This document shows positions 16,122-25,934 of a DNA stretch of 55,300 nucleotides, in pieces (within the stretch, counting starts at the first letter, position 1; the number at the start of each line of letters is the position of its first letter). Source of the DNA: Methylobacter sp. (lineage in GTDB: Bacteria > Pseudomonadota > Gammaproteobacteria > Methylococcales > Methylomonadaceae); the NCBI GenBank assembly GCA_004299305.1, contig SCPZ01000003.1, positions 1-55,300 of the forward strand, read 5' to 3'. The notes below the pieces were generated by a model that saw only the letters and a list, made by a program, of their open reading frames with translations, was not told where the DNA came from and did not search any database. Both the position numbers and the translations under genes were made by a program.

Positions 16122-16571
16122 ATGAATTTATCAAAAAACATTAAACCGATTAGCTATCTCAAGGCGTAAGTATTCAGCCCCCTTGGCTCCATACGGTTGG
16201 TTTAGCCATTAAACGGTTCGTTTAAAGTTTTATGACTAAATCATCCTATTGAAAAATATATTGTTACGCCAAGACCTTCCAGGTTTTAAAAACCTGGAAG
16301 GTCTAAATACGGTCGGGGTCTGAATAGTTACCTCAAGGCTAATGCTGCGCAGGTTGCTTTGGAGTTAAAAGATTCCGGTCAGGCGATGGTTATTACTCAA
16401 AACGGCGAAGCTACTATGGTGGTTCAGTCGGTTGCCGACTATGAACGCATGCAGGAAACTTTGGCATTGTTGAAAATGCTGGCGCAAAGCCAGCAAGCGG
16501 TTAGCCAGGGCAAAACCGTTTCCAGTACCGACGCCTTTGCTCAATTGCGGGCGCGGCGCGGTTTAGCATAA
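16122..16571 (+). pseudogene. Phd/YefM-type antitoxin gene split by a miniature element
   Basis: An ATG at 16122 opens MNLSKNIKPISYLKA, then stops at once inside an inserted element. After the element the same codons resume: SYLKANAAQVALELKDSG and so on to the stop at 16569-16571. Removing 16166-16331 plus one copy of the 8-bp duplication gives an uninterrupted 91-residue Phd/YefM antitoxin ending QLRARRGLA. A shortened protein could start at TTG 16359, but would lack the first part of the DNA-binding domain. Its stop overlaps the ATG of the toxin remnant. Confidence 0.88.
16166..16331. mobile_element. Miniature inverted-repeat element, 8-bp duplication, in antitoxin gene
   Basis: The 166-bp element has terminal inverted repeats GTAAGTATTCAGCCCCC and, at the other end, the reverse complement of GTAACTATTCAGACCCC. 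It is flanked by a perfect direct repeat CTCAAGGC (16158-16165 and 16332-16339), the duplicated target. In its centre is a hairpin of AGACCTTCCAGGTTTT and its complement. There is no coding capacity. A close relative is at 28670-28815. Confidence 0.92.
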
Positions 16572-16875
16572 TGCGGGAGGTTGTTCTCTCGGAACCGGCG
16601 CTAATGATTATTACCTATGCGAAGTCAGCGATCGTGTTGCGGGTAAGAGCATCGACAGCTTGGAAGTCGCTGTAAACAAGTTAGCCGAATTTCCTGACCG
16701 GGGCTGCATCCCCAAGGAGTTGTTGTCGTTAGGGATTCGGCAGTATCGGCAGGTGATTGAAAAGCCGTATCGGATTATTTATGAAACATTTGCCGATAAA
16801 GTTGTAGTTCATGCAATACTCGATGGACGGCGCGACATGCAAACCCTGCTTATGCAGCGTATTTTGCGTGTTTGA
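16571..16875 (+). pseudogene. RelE/ParE-type toxin gene, frameshifted
   Basis: ATG 16571 overlaps the antitoxin stop and encodes MREVVLSEPA, the usual start of a RelE/ParE toxin. At about 16600 the homologous frame shifts by one base: the next frame continues with ANDYYLCEVSDRVAG, KLAEFPDRGC, RQVIEKPYRIIYE and HAILDGRRDMQTLL. One lost base explains it. The remaining open frame from TTG 16660 lacks the first strand and helix. The toxin is probably inactive, which would make loss of the antitoxin harmless. Confidence 0.82.
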
Positions 16876-16919
16876 ATAGAGCAGGTGAGTGTCTTGTTTT
16901 GCGCTCCTAAAGCTATAAG

Positions 16920-16981
16920 GTTCAAAGCCAGCTTTGAACTCCTGTATTCACGTTTTCTGGAGTCCAAAGCTGGCTTTGGCT
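16920..16981. repeat. Palindromic repeat, CAAAGCCAGCTTTG type
   Basis: Arms TTCAAAGCCAGCTTTGAACT and AGTCCAAAGCTGGCTTTGG face each other across a short spacer. Similar copies in the other orientation occur at 22107-22164 and 23647-23705. Confidence 0.75.
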
Positions 16982-16988
16982 GTATTCC

Positions 16989-17020
16989 GCTCGATCCTAA
17001 GCAGGCGCTTGGGATCGAGC
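16989..17020. repeat. Hairpin before cas1
   Basis: GCTCGATCCTAAG and CTTGGGATCGAGC form a strong stem around a six-base loop, 20 bases before cas1. It could end upstream transcription or stabilise the cas1-cas2 message; there is no T tract. Confidence 0.45.
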
Positions 17021-17039
17021 AAACCCTTGGATTAAAATC

Positions 17040-18237
<1,198 letters not shown>

Positions 18238-18322
18238 CAATTTAACGGTAAAAAACGGCTGTTTTTTCGGTGGAAAAAATGGAGTGGTTATTCTGCTTAG
18301 TTAACAATGTGTTATGATCAGT
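18238..18322 (+). promoter_or_regulatory. CRISPR leader
   Basis: An AT-rich stretch of 85 bases between cas2 and the first repeat, with GGTTATTCTG and TGTGTTATGATCAG near the array, resembling the end of I-E leaders. It should hold the array promoter and the integration signals. A possible weak IHF-like site is near 18303-18318 on the minus strand. Confidence 0.7.
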
Positions 18323-20541
18323 GTGTTCCCCACACCCGTGGGGATGAACCAGCTCAAACAGCCTGCGCAGCTTGATTTCACTCGTGTTCCCCACACCCGT
18401 GGGGATGAACCGCTACCGCCCCTTCGACTGCCACTACTGTTGCGGTGTTCCCCACACCCGTGGGGATGAACCGATTTGCATCCAAATATAAAATTACCTC
18501 CCCCTGTGTTCCCCACACCCGTGGGGATGAACCGAACTCCCCCAAACCGCCTCACGCTTTCCAACGGTGTTCCCCACACCCGTGGGGATGAACCGTTTTT
18601 GATCCGGGTATCGATGCATGAATAGTTGTGTTCCCCACACCCGTGGGGATGAACCGTTCAGAAATGATAAATGCCTTTAATCCGTCAAGTGTTCCCCACA
18701 CCCGTGGGGATGAACCGTGCGCCAACTTTGCGTCTTGCAGCGTTAATCCGTGTTCCCCACACCCGTGGGGATGAACCGCATGGCCCGGCTAAACGATTGG
18801 TCGGATAATAGTGTTCCCCACACCCGTGGGGATGAACCTACAATAGCCGGTAATTTGTCTAATTTTACAGAGTGTTCCCCACACCCGTGGGGATGAACCG
18901 GCGATGCAAAAGAAAAACGCCAACGCATGAGCGTGTTCCCCACACCCGTGGGGATGAACCGCCCTAAAAATGGCCGCCTTAGGCGTCATTCAAGTGTTCC
19001 CCACACCCGTGGGGATGAACCGGATGGTTTTCATGCCGACCGGTGTAGGGTCATGTGTTCCCCACACCCGTGGGGATGAACCGCTGCTCAGGAGTAATGG
19101 CCGCATCATCCGCTTGTGTTCCCCACACCCGTGGGGATGAACCAGGCGCGTATATTAATATGCAAATTCAAATGAGGTGTTCCCCACACCCGTGGGGATG
19201 AACCGAAAATCACGAGCTCATGAGCCGCCAGGACATAGTGTTCCCCACACCCGTGGGGATGAACCGTAGCTATTTATCACAATGAGCCTGAAAAATTGGT
19301 GTTCCCCACACCCGTGGGGATGAACCGCTGGCTAATGTCGCATCTAACATCGTTGCAGCGTGTGTTCCCCACACCCGTGGGGATGAACCGCATCTATTGA
19401 CGGATTAAAGGCGTTTATCGTTGGTGTTCCCCACACCCGTGGGGATGAACCGCAATGTAGGCTTAACTGCGCCGGATAAATGCGGTGTTCCCCACACCCG
19501 TGGGGATGAACCGGTTGGCAGCAAACACAGCAGCAACAAACGATAGTGTTCCCCACACCCGTGGGGATGAACCGGGCTATTGGTAACGCTGATATTATTA
19601 GAAAAAGTGTTCCCCACACCCGTGGGGATGAACCGCGCCGCTACCATCGGTAATTGAGCTGACAAATGTGTTCCCCACACCCGTGGGGATGAACCGGCGA
19701 CGCGCGTCATCGGCAGGCCACTTTCATTGTGTTCCCCACACCCGTGGGGATGAACCGCATAGGGGGTTATTATGGGACAAACTTTTTCAGTGTTCCCCAC
19801 ACCCGTGGGGATGAACCGCCTGGGCCTCAGTTTGGGGCATTCGTCAGTTCGTGTTCCCCACACCCGTGGGGATGAACCGGTATCAATAGCCGATCCACCG
19901 GAGGAATAAAAGTGTTCCCCACACCCGTGGGGATGAACCGTATCCGAGATAGTTCGGCAAGGCTTTTTAGCCGTGTTCCCCACACCCGTGGGGATGAACC
20001 GCTCAGGCCGTTGTATCGATTCCAGAACCGTTGGTGTTCCCCACACCCGTGGGGATGAACCGTACCCCCTCAATTATGCTTCTTTAACGGCACCGTGTTC
20101 CCCACACCCGTGGGGATGAACCGTTTCTCCCGGCTGGTTTTGTCGTTGACACCTTGTGTTCCCCACACCCGTGGGGATGAACCGAATACCAAATCATCCA
20201 GATTGAGCGCGATGCAGTGTTCCCCACACCCGTGGGGATGAACCGACCAACAGTTTATGCGCCATGGCGATAGTGCGGTGTTCCCCACACCCGTGGGGAT
20301 GAACCATTACTTGGGGCGAATATAACGGCAAACCCTCTGTGTTCCCCACACCCGTGGGGATGAACCGCCAGATCCGCTTTATGTGAATTTATCAAAATCG
20401 TGTTCCCCACACCCGTGGGGATGAACCGTGAAACTGGTGATTACATTCACCAGATGAATGGTGTTCCCCACACCCGTGGGGATGAACCGCGCAATACAAT
20501 AAAATTGAAACAATTCAAACCGTGTTCCCCGCACCCGTGGG
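18323..20541 (+). CRISPR. Type I-E CRISPR array, 37 repeats and 36 spacers
   Basis: A 28-base repeat with core TTCCCCACACCCGTGGGGA and end TGAACC begins every 61 bases from 18323. Thirty-six repeats are identical by eye; the 37th, at 20522, has one change (CCCCGC) and is cut after about 20 bases, marking the old end. Repeat orientation and the cas2-side leader mean transcription to the right. Spacers are 33 bases counting the repeat-adjacent base, except two of 35 (after 19299) and 34 (after 19362). The base after the repeat is G for 32 spacers, but A or T for those after the repeats at 18323, 18811, 19116 and 20278. All spacers look unique. Confidence 0.98.
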
Positions 20542-20551
20542 CCCGATACTT

Positions 20552-20869
20552 TCAGTCATGCCGCATTGTTTTTAATTGGGTGCGCAGGTTTTCAAGTTCT
20601 TCCATCAGGTCCAGCGCCAGGGCGATGCCGGCCAGGTTGACGCCTAGATCGCGCTGTAGCCTTAGTGCAGAACGTACCCGCACCAGGCTTGTTCCTGAAA
20701 AACGCCACAAATGCACTTCATTGCCTTGCGGTTCGATTATGCTTTCTTCGACCAGGCTGACTATCCAGTCGGCATGGACGCCGCACGCATGGCATAGTTG
20801 TCCCAAGGTCAGGCTGTCATCTTCAATAACTGTTCCGGTATGTATCGGCAATAAGTCATGTGAATTCAT
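20552..20869 (-). CDS. cbpM: Chaperone modulator CbpM
   Basis: CbpM binds the J-domain of CbpA and inhibits its co-chaperone and DNA-binding activity. The 105-residue protein has a MerR-like helix-turn-helix with LTLGQLCHACGVHADWIVSL and a helical C-terminus LQRDLGVNLAGIALALDLME. It follows cbpA by five bases in the same direction, the standard pair. The CRISPR array ends 10 bases from its stop. Confidence 0.9.
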   Translation of the reverse strand: MNSHDLLPIHTGTVIEDDSLTLGQLCHACGVHADWIVSLVEESIIEPQGNEVHLWRFSGTSLVRVRSALRLQRDLGVNLAGIALALDLMEELENLRTQLKTMRHD

Positions 20870-20874
20870 TGGTG

Positions 20875-21822
20875 TTATACCCCCAGGGATATGCGCGGGT
20901 TAAAATCGAGTTCTTGCTGCATTTTTTGGTAGGCCGCTTTGGCTTGTTCGGTGCTTGCAGGCGGCAGGACAACTTGCAGTACGACGAAAAAATCCCCCGG
21001 TATTTTACTCGGCAAGCCCCGGCCTTTTAAACGCAGTTTGCTGCCTTGCTGGGAACAGGGCGGTATTTTTAGGTCAACGACGCCTTCCGGTGTCGGCACT
21101 TTGATTTTAGCGCCTAGCGCCGCTTCCCAGGGCGTGACCGGTAGATCCAGGTATAGGTCGGCGTCGGAAAAACGGTATAGCGGGTGGCTGTTAAAGGCTA
21201 TTTCCAGCAGTAGATCACCGGCTTTGCCGCCGCCTGAACCGGGGTCGCCCTGGCCGGACAACCGGATGTGCTGTCCGGGTTTTATGCCTTTGGGGATTTT
21301 AATGTTTAGGCTTCTATGCTTAATTTGCACATGGCCTTGCGCATCCATTTCCGGGGTGCTTAAGGATATGTTGCGCGTTGCACCCTGAATGCTGTCTTCC
21401 AGGTTAATATAAATTTTCGCATGGCTGTCTTGTCCTCGCGCATGGAAGCCGTGCGGCCCTTGGGCGTTTGGACGGAAGCCTGCGCGTCCGAACAGTTGTT
21501 CAAAAAAATCGCTAAAAGCGCCGGAATCGGCGCCGGTAAAGCCGCCGCCTTTGAACTCGAAGCCTTCGTCCCAGTTTGGCGGCGGCCTGAAATCTTCACC
21601 GGCTTTCCAGTCGCTGCCCAGTTTATCGTAAGCGGCTCTTTTTTGAGGGTCTTTAAGGACTTCGTAAGCCTCTCCGAGTTCTTTGAATTTTGCTTCGGCA
21701 TCCGGTTCTTTGCTGACATCGGGATGGTATTTGCGGGCCAATTTGCGATAGGCGCGCTTGATTTCGTCCTGATTGGCGTTCCTGGCTAGCCCCATGACTT
21801 TGTAATAATCTTTATATTGCAT
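20875..21822 (-). CDS. cbpA: DnaJ-class co-chaperone CbpA
   Basis: CbpA is a DnaJ paralogue that stimulates DnaK and binds curved DNA. The J-domain occupies residues 1-70 with the HPD motif in KYHPDVSKEP, then a Gly/Phe-rich linker, then the two-part substrate domain with IPKGIKPGQHIRLSGQGDPG and KLRLKGRGLPS. There is no zinc-finger region, which separates it from DnaJ. Length of 315 residues is normal. It forms an operon with cbpM. Confidence 0.95.
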   Translation of the reverse strand: MQYKDYYKVMGLARNANQDEIKRAYRKLARKYHPDVSKEPDAEAKFKELGEAYEVLKDPQKRAAYDKLGSDWKAGEDFRPPPNWDEGFEFKGGGFTGADSGAFSDFFEQLFGRAGFRPNAQGPHGFHARGQDSHAKIYINLEDSIQGATRNISLSTPEMDAQGHVQIKHRSLNIKIPKGIKPGQHIRLSGQGDPGSGGGKAGDLLLEIAFNSHPLYRFSDADLYLDLPVTPWEAALGAKIKVPTPEGVVDLKIPPCSQQGSKLRLKGRGLPSKIPGDFFVVLQVVLPPASTEQAKAAYQKMQQELDFNPRISLGV

Positions 21823-21990
21823 GTTGTGCCTTTGGCTGGTGAGTTAGGGTTATCCTGAGACGTTTTGTTTTTTGTTGGCGATTGGTGTCGTTCGGATAAA
21901 TAGGCGTTTAGGGGGTTAATATACTCTGAATGGTCAATTTGCAGTAGGCGTACCTTGTGCATTGATTTTAAGATTTGTAACTACTCAGTT

Positions 21991-22032
21991 GGAGTGCAGG
22001 CTTCGCCTGCTTGCAGGCGAAGCCTGCACTCC
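21991..22032. repeat. Perfect palindromic repeat, GGAGTGCAGGCTTCG type
   Basis: GGAGTGCAGGCTTCGCCTGC is followed by its inverted copy ending GCACTCC. The same kind of core is inside the element at 30543-30663. GTAACTACTCAG just before it (21977) resembles the end of the 8-bp-duplication element family. Confidence 0.75.
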
Positions 22033-22106
22033 AGATGTCTGAGTTAATGTCGCTTGATCAACGATGGCATCTCACCTTTTTTTAACAGCAACGTCGATTC
22101 TTGCTG

Positions 22107-22164
22107 TCCAAAGCCAGCTTTGGACTCCAGGAAAATGTGCTGTAGGAGTTCAAAGCTGGCTTTG
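22107..22164. repeat. Palindromic repeat, CAAAGCCAGCTTTG type
   Basis: TCCAAAGCCAGCTTTGGACT and its partly inverted copy AGTTCAAAGCTGGCTTTG lie 20 bases apart. It matches the inside of the element at 23603-23743. Together with the palindrome at 21991 it fills the gap between cbpA and the AMMECR1 gene; no gene is seen there. Confidence 0.7.
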
Positions 22165-22242
22165 TCTACATGAATGTAGGTAAGGAGCAGTTGCCGAGGA
22201 GCGGAAGTTTTGAATATGACTGGAGCCAGCATCAGAGCTTAC

Positions 22243-22800
22243 TCAACCGATTATTTCCGCCTGATAACGGTAAATTCGGATATCTTCCGACCAGTGGTCG
22301 GGCGGTAATCCGGCTTTTTGTTTTAAATGCCGCAAAAATTGTTCAGGTTCCGGCAATGACTCCCATACCGACGGCAAGAAAGTGCCGCGCCGACGACCTT
22401 CTTCTAAAATCAATCCGTCAGTACCGGGTCGCAACTGGGCCAGCAGATCCTGTTCGGAGCTAAATGATATAGGTTCGGCAGGCGTGAGCAGCGACAAATG
22501 TATCTCTAAATCGTCCAGTTCATCAGCTTTCAGCGGTGGAAAGCGCGGATCTTTAAAGGCGGCGGAAAAGGCATTTTCGGCAATATCTTCGGCTAACGGC
22601 CTGACCGCTTCCAACATGCCGATACAGCCGCGCAATTGATGATTTTTCTCCAAGGTAACAAAGGTGGCGCGCGGTTCTATCAATTCTTCAGGATAATCGT
22701 CCAAGTCGATTTTTATCGGCCGACCTGTTTGCAAACCCTGCCGAATGGCGTTTTTCGCTAAATCCAGTAGCCGTTGCCGATTCGCTTTATTTAATGACAT
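22243..22800 (-). CDS. amrA: AMMECR1-family protein, AmmeMemoRadiSam component A
   Basis: An AMMECR1-domain protein of about 185 residues with the family motif RGCIGMLEAVRPLAEDI and LLTPAEPI, and a C-terminus ending in YRYQAEIIG. The reaction of the AmmeMemoRadiSam trio is not established. Start at ATG 22800 is taken because it overlaps the end of the MEMO1 gene by 14 bases; GTG 22806 is an alternative. It is cotranscribed with the MEMO1-like gene and divergent from the radical SAM gene. Confidence 0.93.
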   Translation of the reverse strand: MSLNKANRQRLLDLAKNAIRQGLQTGRPIKIDLDDYPEELIEPRATFVTLEKNHQLRGCIGMLEAVRPLAEDIAENAFSAAFKDPRFPPLKADELDDLEIHLSLLTPAEPISFSSEQDLLAQLRPGTDGLILEEGRRRGTFLPSVWESLPEPEQFLRHLKQKAGLPPDHWSEDIRIYRYQAEIIG

Positions 22801-23566
22801 AAGCACCGTACCCTACTACGTTGGCCCTATCTCCTGCGGTGTCGCCGGAGTTGCGAAGGTCGATAGTTGTAACGGACAGCAGTTTTTTTTGCGCCAGTTT
22901 TAGCAAGCCGCTGACCGGTACTTTGCCGCAGGCGGATTCGGGGGCGAGCCGGTCATATTGCAGCTGTTCTATGGTTTGGCTGGTGGATTTATCCATCTGT
23001 TGGGCGGTAGCGTAATTATGATAATGGCTCAGGTCGGAACTGATCACAATCAGCGTTTCAGCCCCGCCCCACAACACATCAAGCACTTGGCTGACTTGTT
23101 CCGGCGATGCGTCGCCAGCGACAATGGGCACGATTTCAAAATTATCCAGCACTTCTTGTAAAAAAGGCAGATGCACTTCCAGGCTGTGCTCATAGGTGTG
23201 CGCCTGCTCGATGTATTCGACAAAGGGCAGGTGGGCTATGCTCTGCACTGCCGCCTGATCTATAAAAATACGGCCTAAAGGCGTGATAAATGTCTCCGCC
23301 CTGCTCACCGCCAACCCCCTGAACGCTACGCGATGAGAGGGGCCGATAAGTATGACGCGGGTTATTTTGTCATGCGCTTTTTTTAACCGTGCGTATGCGC
23401 TTGCGGCGATTGGGCCGGAATAAATATAACCGGCATGAGGCACGATAATGGCTTTAGGAACGTCTTCATCGCTTGCAGCATCATTTAAATACTGATCCAG
23501 CATCAGATGGAGTTGCTCTGGATTTGCAGGATAAAAAGAGCCTGCTACGGCGGGTTGTCTATTCAT
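22787..23566 (-). CDS. amrB: MEMO1-family protein, AmmeMemoRadiSam component B
   Basis: A 259-residue MEMO1 protein, fold related to class III extradiol dioxygenases. Motifs: RQPAVAGSFYPANPEQL at the N-terminus, IVPHAGYIYSGPIAA, GPSHRVAF and SSDLSHYHNYATA, which include the His and Asp residues of the putative metal site. ATG 23566 is preferred: CAGGA lies eight bases upstream and family members begin there. A longer frame upstream runs into a mobile element and is rejected. Confidence 0.94.
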   Translation of the reverse strand: MNRQPAVAGSFYPANPEQLHLMLDQYLNDAASDEDVPKAIIVPHAGYIYSGPIAASAYARLKKAHDKITRVILIGPSHRVAFRGLAVSRAETFITPLGRIFIDQAAVQSIAHLPFVEYIEQAHTYEHSLEVHLPFLQEVLDNFEIVPIVAGDASPEQVSQVLDVLWGGAETLIVISSDLSHYHNYATAQQMDKSTSQTIEQLQYDRLAPESACGKVPVSGLLKLAQKKLLSVTTIDLRNSGDTAGDRANVVGYGAYVIK

Positions 23567-23602
23567 TAGCTTGTCCTGGTTATGTTTAGGTAAAAAACAA
23601 TC

Positions 23603-23743
23603 GTAACTACTCCCCCTTGTTAACCGCAAAGCCGATTCTTACTGTCCAAAGCCAGCTTTGGACTCCAGAAAAATGTGCGATAGGAGTTCAAAGCTGGCTT
23701 TGAACATGATCGGAGCCAGCATTAGCATAGAGTGAGTAGTTAC
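23603..23743. mobile_element. Miniature inverted-repeat element with perfect 8-bp duplication
   Basis: The 141-bp element begins GTAACTACTCCCCC and ends with the reverse complement of GTAACTACTCACTC. The flanks are identical 8-mers AAACAATC at 23595-23602 and 23744-23751. Inside is a palindrome of the CAAAGCCAGCTTTG type. Ends resemble those of the element in the antitoxin gene. Confidence 0.88.
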
Positions 23744-23758
23744 AAACAATCTATATAA

Positions 23759-23916
23759 GGCGATTTCCTGCGAAAAATATACCCACCTGACTGGTCTTTT
23801 TGTCCGTCTGCTGCGTTGTAAAAATGGTTGCATAGCTCGCTATGCGCCCATTTTTACGCCTTGCGGACGGACAAAAATCCTGCGCCATTTGGGTATATTT
23901 ATTCTTGGCAATCGCC
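23759..23916. mobile_element. Miniature inverted-repeat element GGCGATT, TAA duplication
   Basis: The 158-bp element runs from GGCGATTTCC to GGCAATCGCC; inner arms AAATATACCCA and TGGGTATATTT also pair. TAA flanks both sides (23756-23758, 23917-23919). Its centre is a palindrome around TGCATAGCTCGCTATGCG. A copy of identical length is at 43589-43746 and a rearranged one at 52258-52440. Confidence 0.9.
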
Positions 23917-24148
23917 TAATTGCATGGAGCATGATGCGTAGTCGTGTAAAAAGCACTATCAACGCGCTATCAGTAGGGCCGGATGATAGCCTCAAAGCCA
24001 TAGGACATCTATACGTACCATTACGTAGGCATACGAAAATCGTTTATTTTATCCCCTTGATAAGTCATGCTAGACAACGAAAATTTGTGTAAGTCCCTTG
24101 CGCAAAATGGTTGAGCTATACTGCGAGCGGTCACGATTGGCGCTTTTT

Positions 24149-24190
24149 GAATCCCCTCACCCCATCCCTCGATCGAAGGGAGAGGGGGAC
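24149..24190. repeat. Short repeat, CCCTCACCCC / GGGAGAGGGGG type
   Basis: CCCCTCACCCCATCCCTCG followed by AAGGGAGAGGGGG is an imperfect palindrome of the same type as the ends of the repeats at 44940 and 51430 and inside mutL. The rest of the gap between the element ending at 23916 and the radical SAM gene shows no gene. Confidence 0.55.
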
Positions 24191-24293
24191 AACAGCCGCA
24201 ATCCCTGCCCGTGTCGAGTATAGATAAACCTTCATACACTCTGTGTTGTTGTTTGAGGCAAGTGGCATTTATTAGCGGAACAGGAGAATAGTA

Positions 24294-25376
24294 ATGACTG
24301 ATTTTGTTAGCAACGATACTGTAAAAACCCACTACTGGCATGAACTGGAAGATGGCCGTGTGCAATGCGATCTTTGCCCCCGGTTTTGCAAAATGCACAA
24401 GGAGCAGCGCGGCTTGTGCTTTGTCAGGCAAAATCTGGACGGCCAGATTGTGATGACCAGTTATGGCCGTTCCAGCGGCTTTGCGATTGATCCTATCGAA
24501 AAGAAGCCTTTGAACCATTTTTTACCCGGCACCCCGGTGTTTTCTTTTGGCACCGCCGGTTGTAACCTGGCCTGCAAATTCTGCCAAAATTGGGACATCA
24601 GCAAATCCAGGGAAATGGATACTTTGATGAGCAAGGCCTCGCCCGATGCGATTGCACAAGCGGCAAAAGATCACGGTTGCGACAGCGTCGCTTATACCTA
24701 TAACGATCCGGTGGTGTTTCATGAATATGCGATTGACACCGCTAAGGCTTGCCGGAGTCTTGGCATAAAATCGGTGGCGGTATCGGCAGGTTATGTTTGC
24801 GAACAACCCAGGGCCGAATTTTATCAATGGATGGATGCAGCCAATATTGATTTAAAAGCCTTTACCGAGCGTTTTTATCACGAGATTACCGGCGGTCATC
24901 TGGAACCGGTATTGGAAACGCTTAAGTACATTAAACATGAAACATCGGTTTGGCTGGAGTTGACCACCCTGATGATTCCTGGCGAAAATGATTCTGAAGC
25001 CGAGTTGGAAGCGATGACCCAATGGGTGGTCGAGAATTTGGGGCCGGATGTGCCGATGCACTTTACCGCGTTTCATCCTGATTGGAAGATGCGCGATAAA
25101 CCGCCTACGCCGCTATCATCCTTATTGCAGGCGCGACAAATCGCGATGAAAAACGGGGTGCGTTATGCATACGTGGGCAATGTGCATGATAAGAGCGCAG
25201 ACAGCACTTATTGTCATGCGTGCAAAAAGTTGCTGATAGGCCGCGACTGGTACGAATTGTCGGAATGGAACCTGGATGGCTCAGGACACTGCCGTTATTG
25301 CGGCGAGCGTTGTGCGGGGGTATTCAATCCAAAACCGGGGAACTGGGGAGGGAAGCGACAAGGGGTTTTAATTTAA
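24294..25376 (+). CDS. amrS: AmmeMemoRadiSam radical SAM enzyme
   Basis: A 360-residue radical SAM protein. The cluster motif is CNLACKFCQNW, preceded by FSFGTAG; an N-terminal CDLCPRFCKM segment and a C-terminal pair of CxxC motifs (YCHACKKL, CRYCGERC) suggest further metal binding. Family members co-occur with AMMECR1 and MEMO1 proteins, both encoded divergently about 700 bases away. The substrate is unknown. A palindromic hairpin follows the stop. Confidence 0.93.
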   Translation: MTDFVSNDTVKTHYWHELEDGRVQCDLCPRFCKMHKEQRGLCFVRQNLDGQIVMTSYGRSSGFAIDPIEKKPLNHFLPGTPVFSFGTAGCNLACKFCQNWDISKSREMDTLMSKASPDAIAQAAKDHGCDSVAYTYNDPVVFHEYAIDTAKACRSLGIKSVAVSAGYVCEQPRAEFYQWMDAANIDLKAFTERFYHEITGGHLEPVLETLKYIKHETSVWLELTTLMIPGENDSEAELEAMTQWVVENLGPDVPMHFTAFHPDWKMRDKPPTPLSSLLQARQIAMKNGVRYAYVGNVHDKSADSTYCHACKKLLIGRDWYELSEWNLDGSGHCRYCGERCAGVFNPKPGNWGGKRQGVLI

Positions 25377-25383
25377 AGGGCTT

Positions 25384-25416
25384 ACAGATAACATCCTTTC
25401 AAGGGATGTTATCTGT
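25384..25416. terminator. Hairpin after amrS, possible bidirectional terminator
   Basis: ACAGATAACATCC and GGATGTTATCTGT form a 13-bp stem around a seven-base loop between two convergent genes. A strong T tract is lacking. Nearly the same left arm and loop occur at 34330-34357. Confidence 0.55.
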
Positions 25417-25432
25417 GCCGTTTAACTATTGA

Positions 25433-25828
25433 TTAGTTAACAATATTGTGTCCGCGATTTCTCATGCAGTTGGCATAAGCTCTTTTGTATTGAGCTTCTG
25501 CATCCATACCCTGTTTAGCGCCGCCGCCGATACCGCCGACTGTCGCGCCTATTGCCGCGCCTGTTCCGGGGCTTCCGGTTATTGCGCCTAGAGCCGCGCC
25601 GCCGGCTGCGCCGATTAATCCGCCCACACCGGCGCCTATCGCAGTTTCCTTTGCAGTACCGCCAGAGGCATGACTCGCAAGCTCTTGGCATTCAGCCATA
25701 TCTTGACTGATTCGACCGGCATTAGGATCATTGTAAGTATCGACGGTTGGCGTCCATCCTGTTTGGCTGGCACAAGCCGAAAGCAACAGGCCGCCTGCAA
25801 AAACGAAACTGGTTGTTAGTTTTTTCAT
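25433..25828 (-). CDS. Glycine-zipper lipoprotein
   Basis: A 131-residue protein with a lipoprotein signal (MKKLTTSFVFAGGLLLSAC, lipid Cys at 19). The middle has a long Gly/Ala-rich zipper, with AIGAGVGGLIGAAGGAALGA and GAAIGATVGGIGGGAKQG, likely two membrane-interacting hairpins, and a C-terminal YANCMRNRGH motif. Such proteins are usually anchored to the outer membrane; the exact role is unknown. It converges with amrS. Confidence 0.85.
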   Translation of the reverse strand: MKKLTTSFVFAGGLLLSACASQTGWTPTVDTYNDPNAGRISQDMAECQELASHASGGTAKETAIGAGVGGLIGAAGGAALGAITGSPGTGAAIGATVGGIGGGAKQGMDAEAQYKRAYANCMRNRGHNIVN

Positions 25829-25934
25829 ATTGATTACCTCGGGTAGGGTTGTTTTTCAGGATAGTTCATTGTTTATCAGTAAAACATGAACGCAGCCGAG
25901 CCATTATACTGAAAAAAGCGGTTGACGTTTTACA

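Noticed and set aside
18301-20288. Minus-strand open frames across the array giving repeats such as GSSPRVWGT, RFIPTGVGNT and VHPHGCGEH
   Set aside because: These are translations of the CRISPR repeat in three frames, a well-known false protein; there is no real gene.
18323-20541. Self-targeting spacers against this window
   Set aside because: Reading the spacers against the genes here gave no convincing match; a computed search would be needed to settle it.
23567-23629. Upstream extension of the MEMO1-like protein
   Set aside because: It runs into the end of a mobile element; the family start and ribosome site support ATG 23566.
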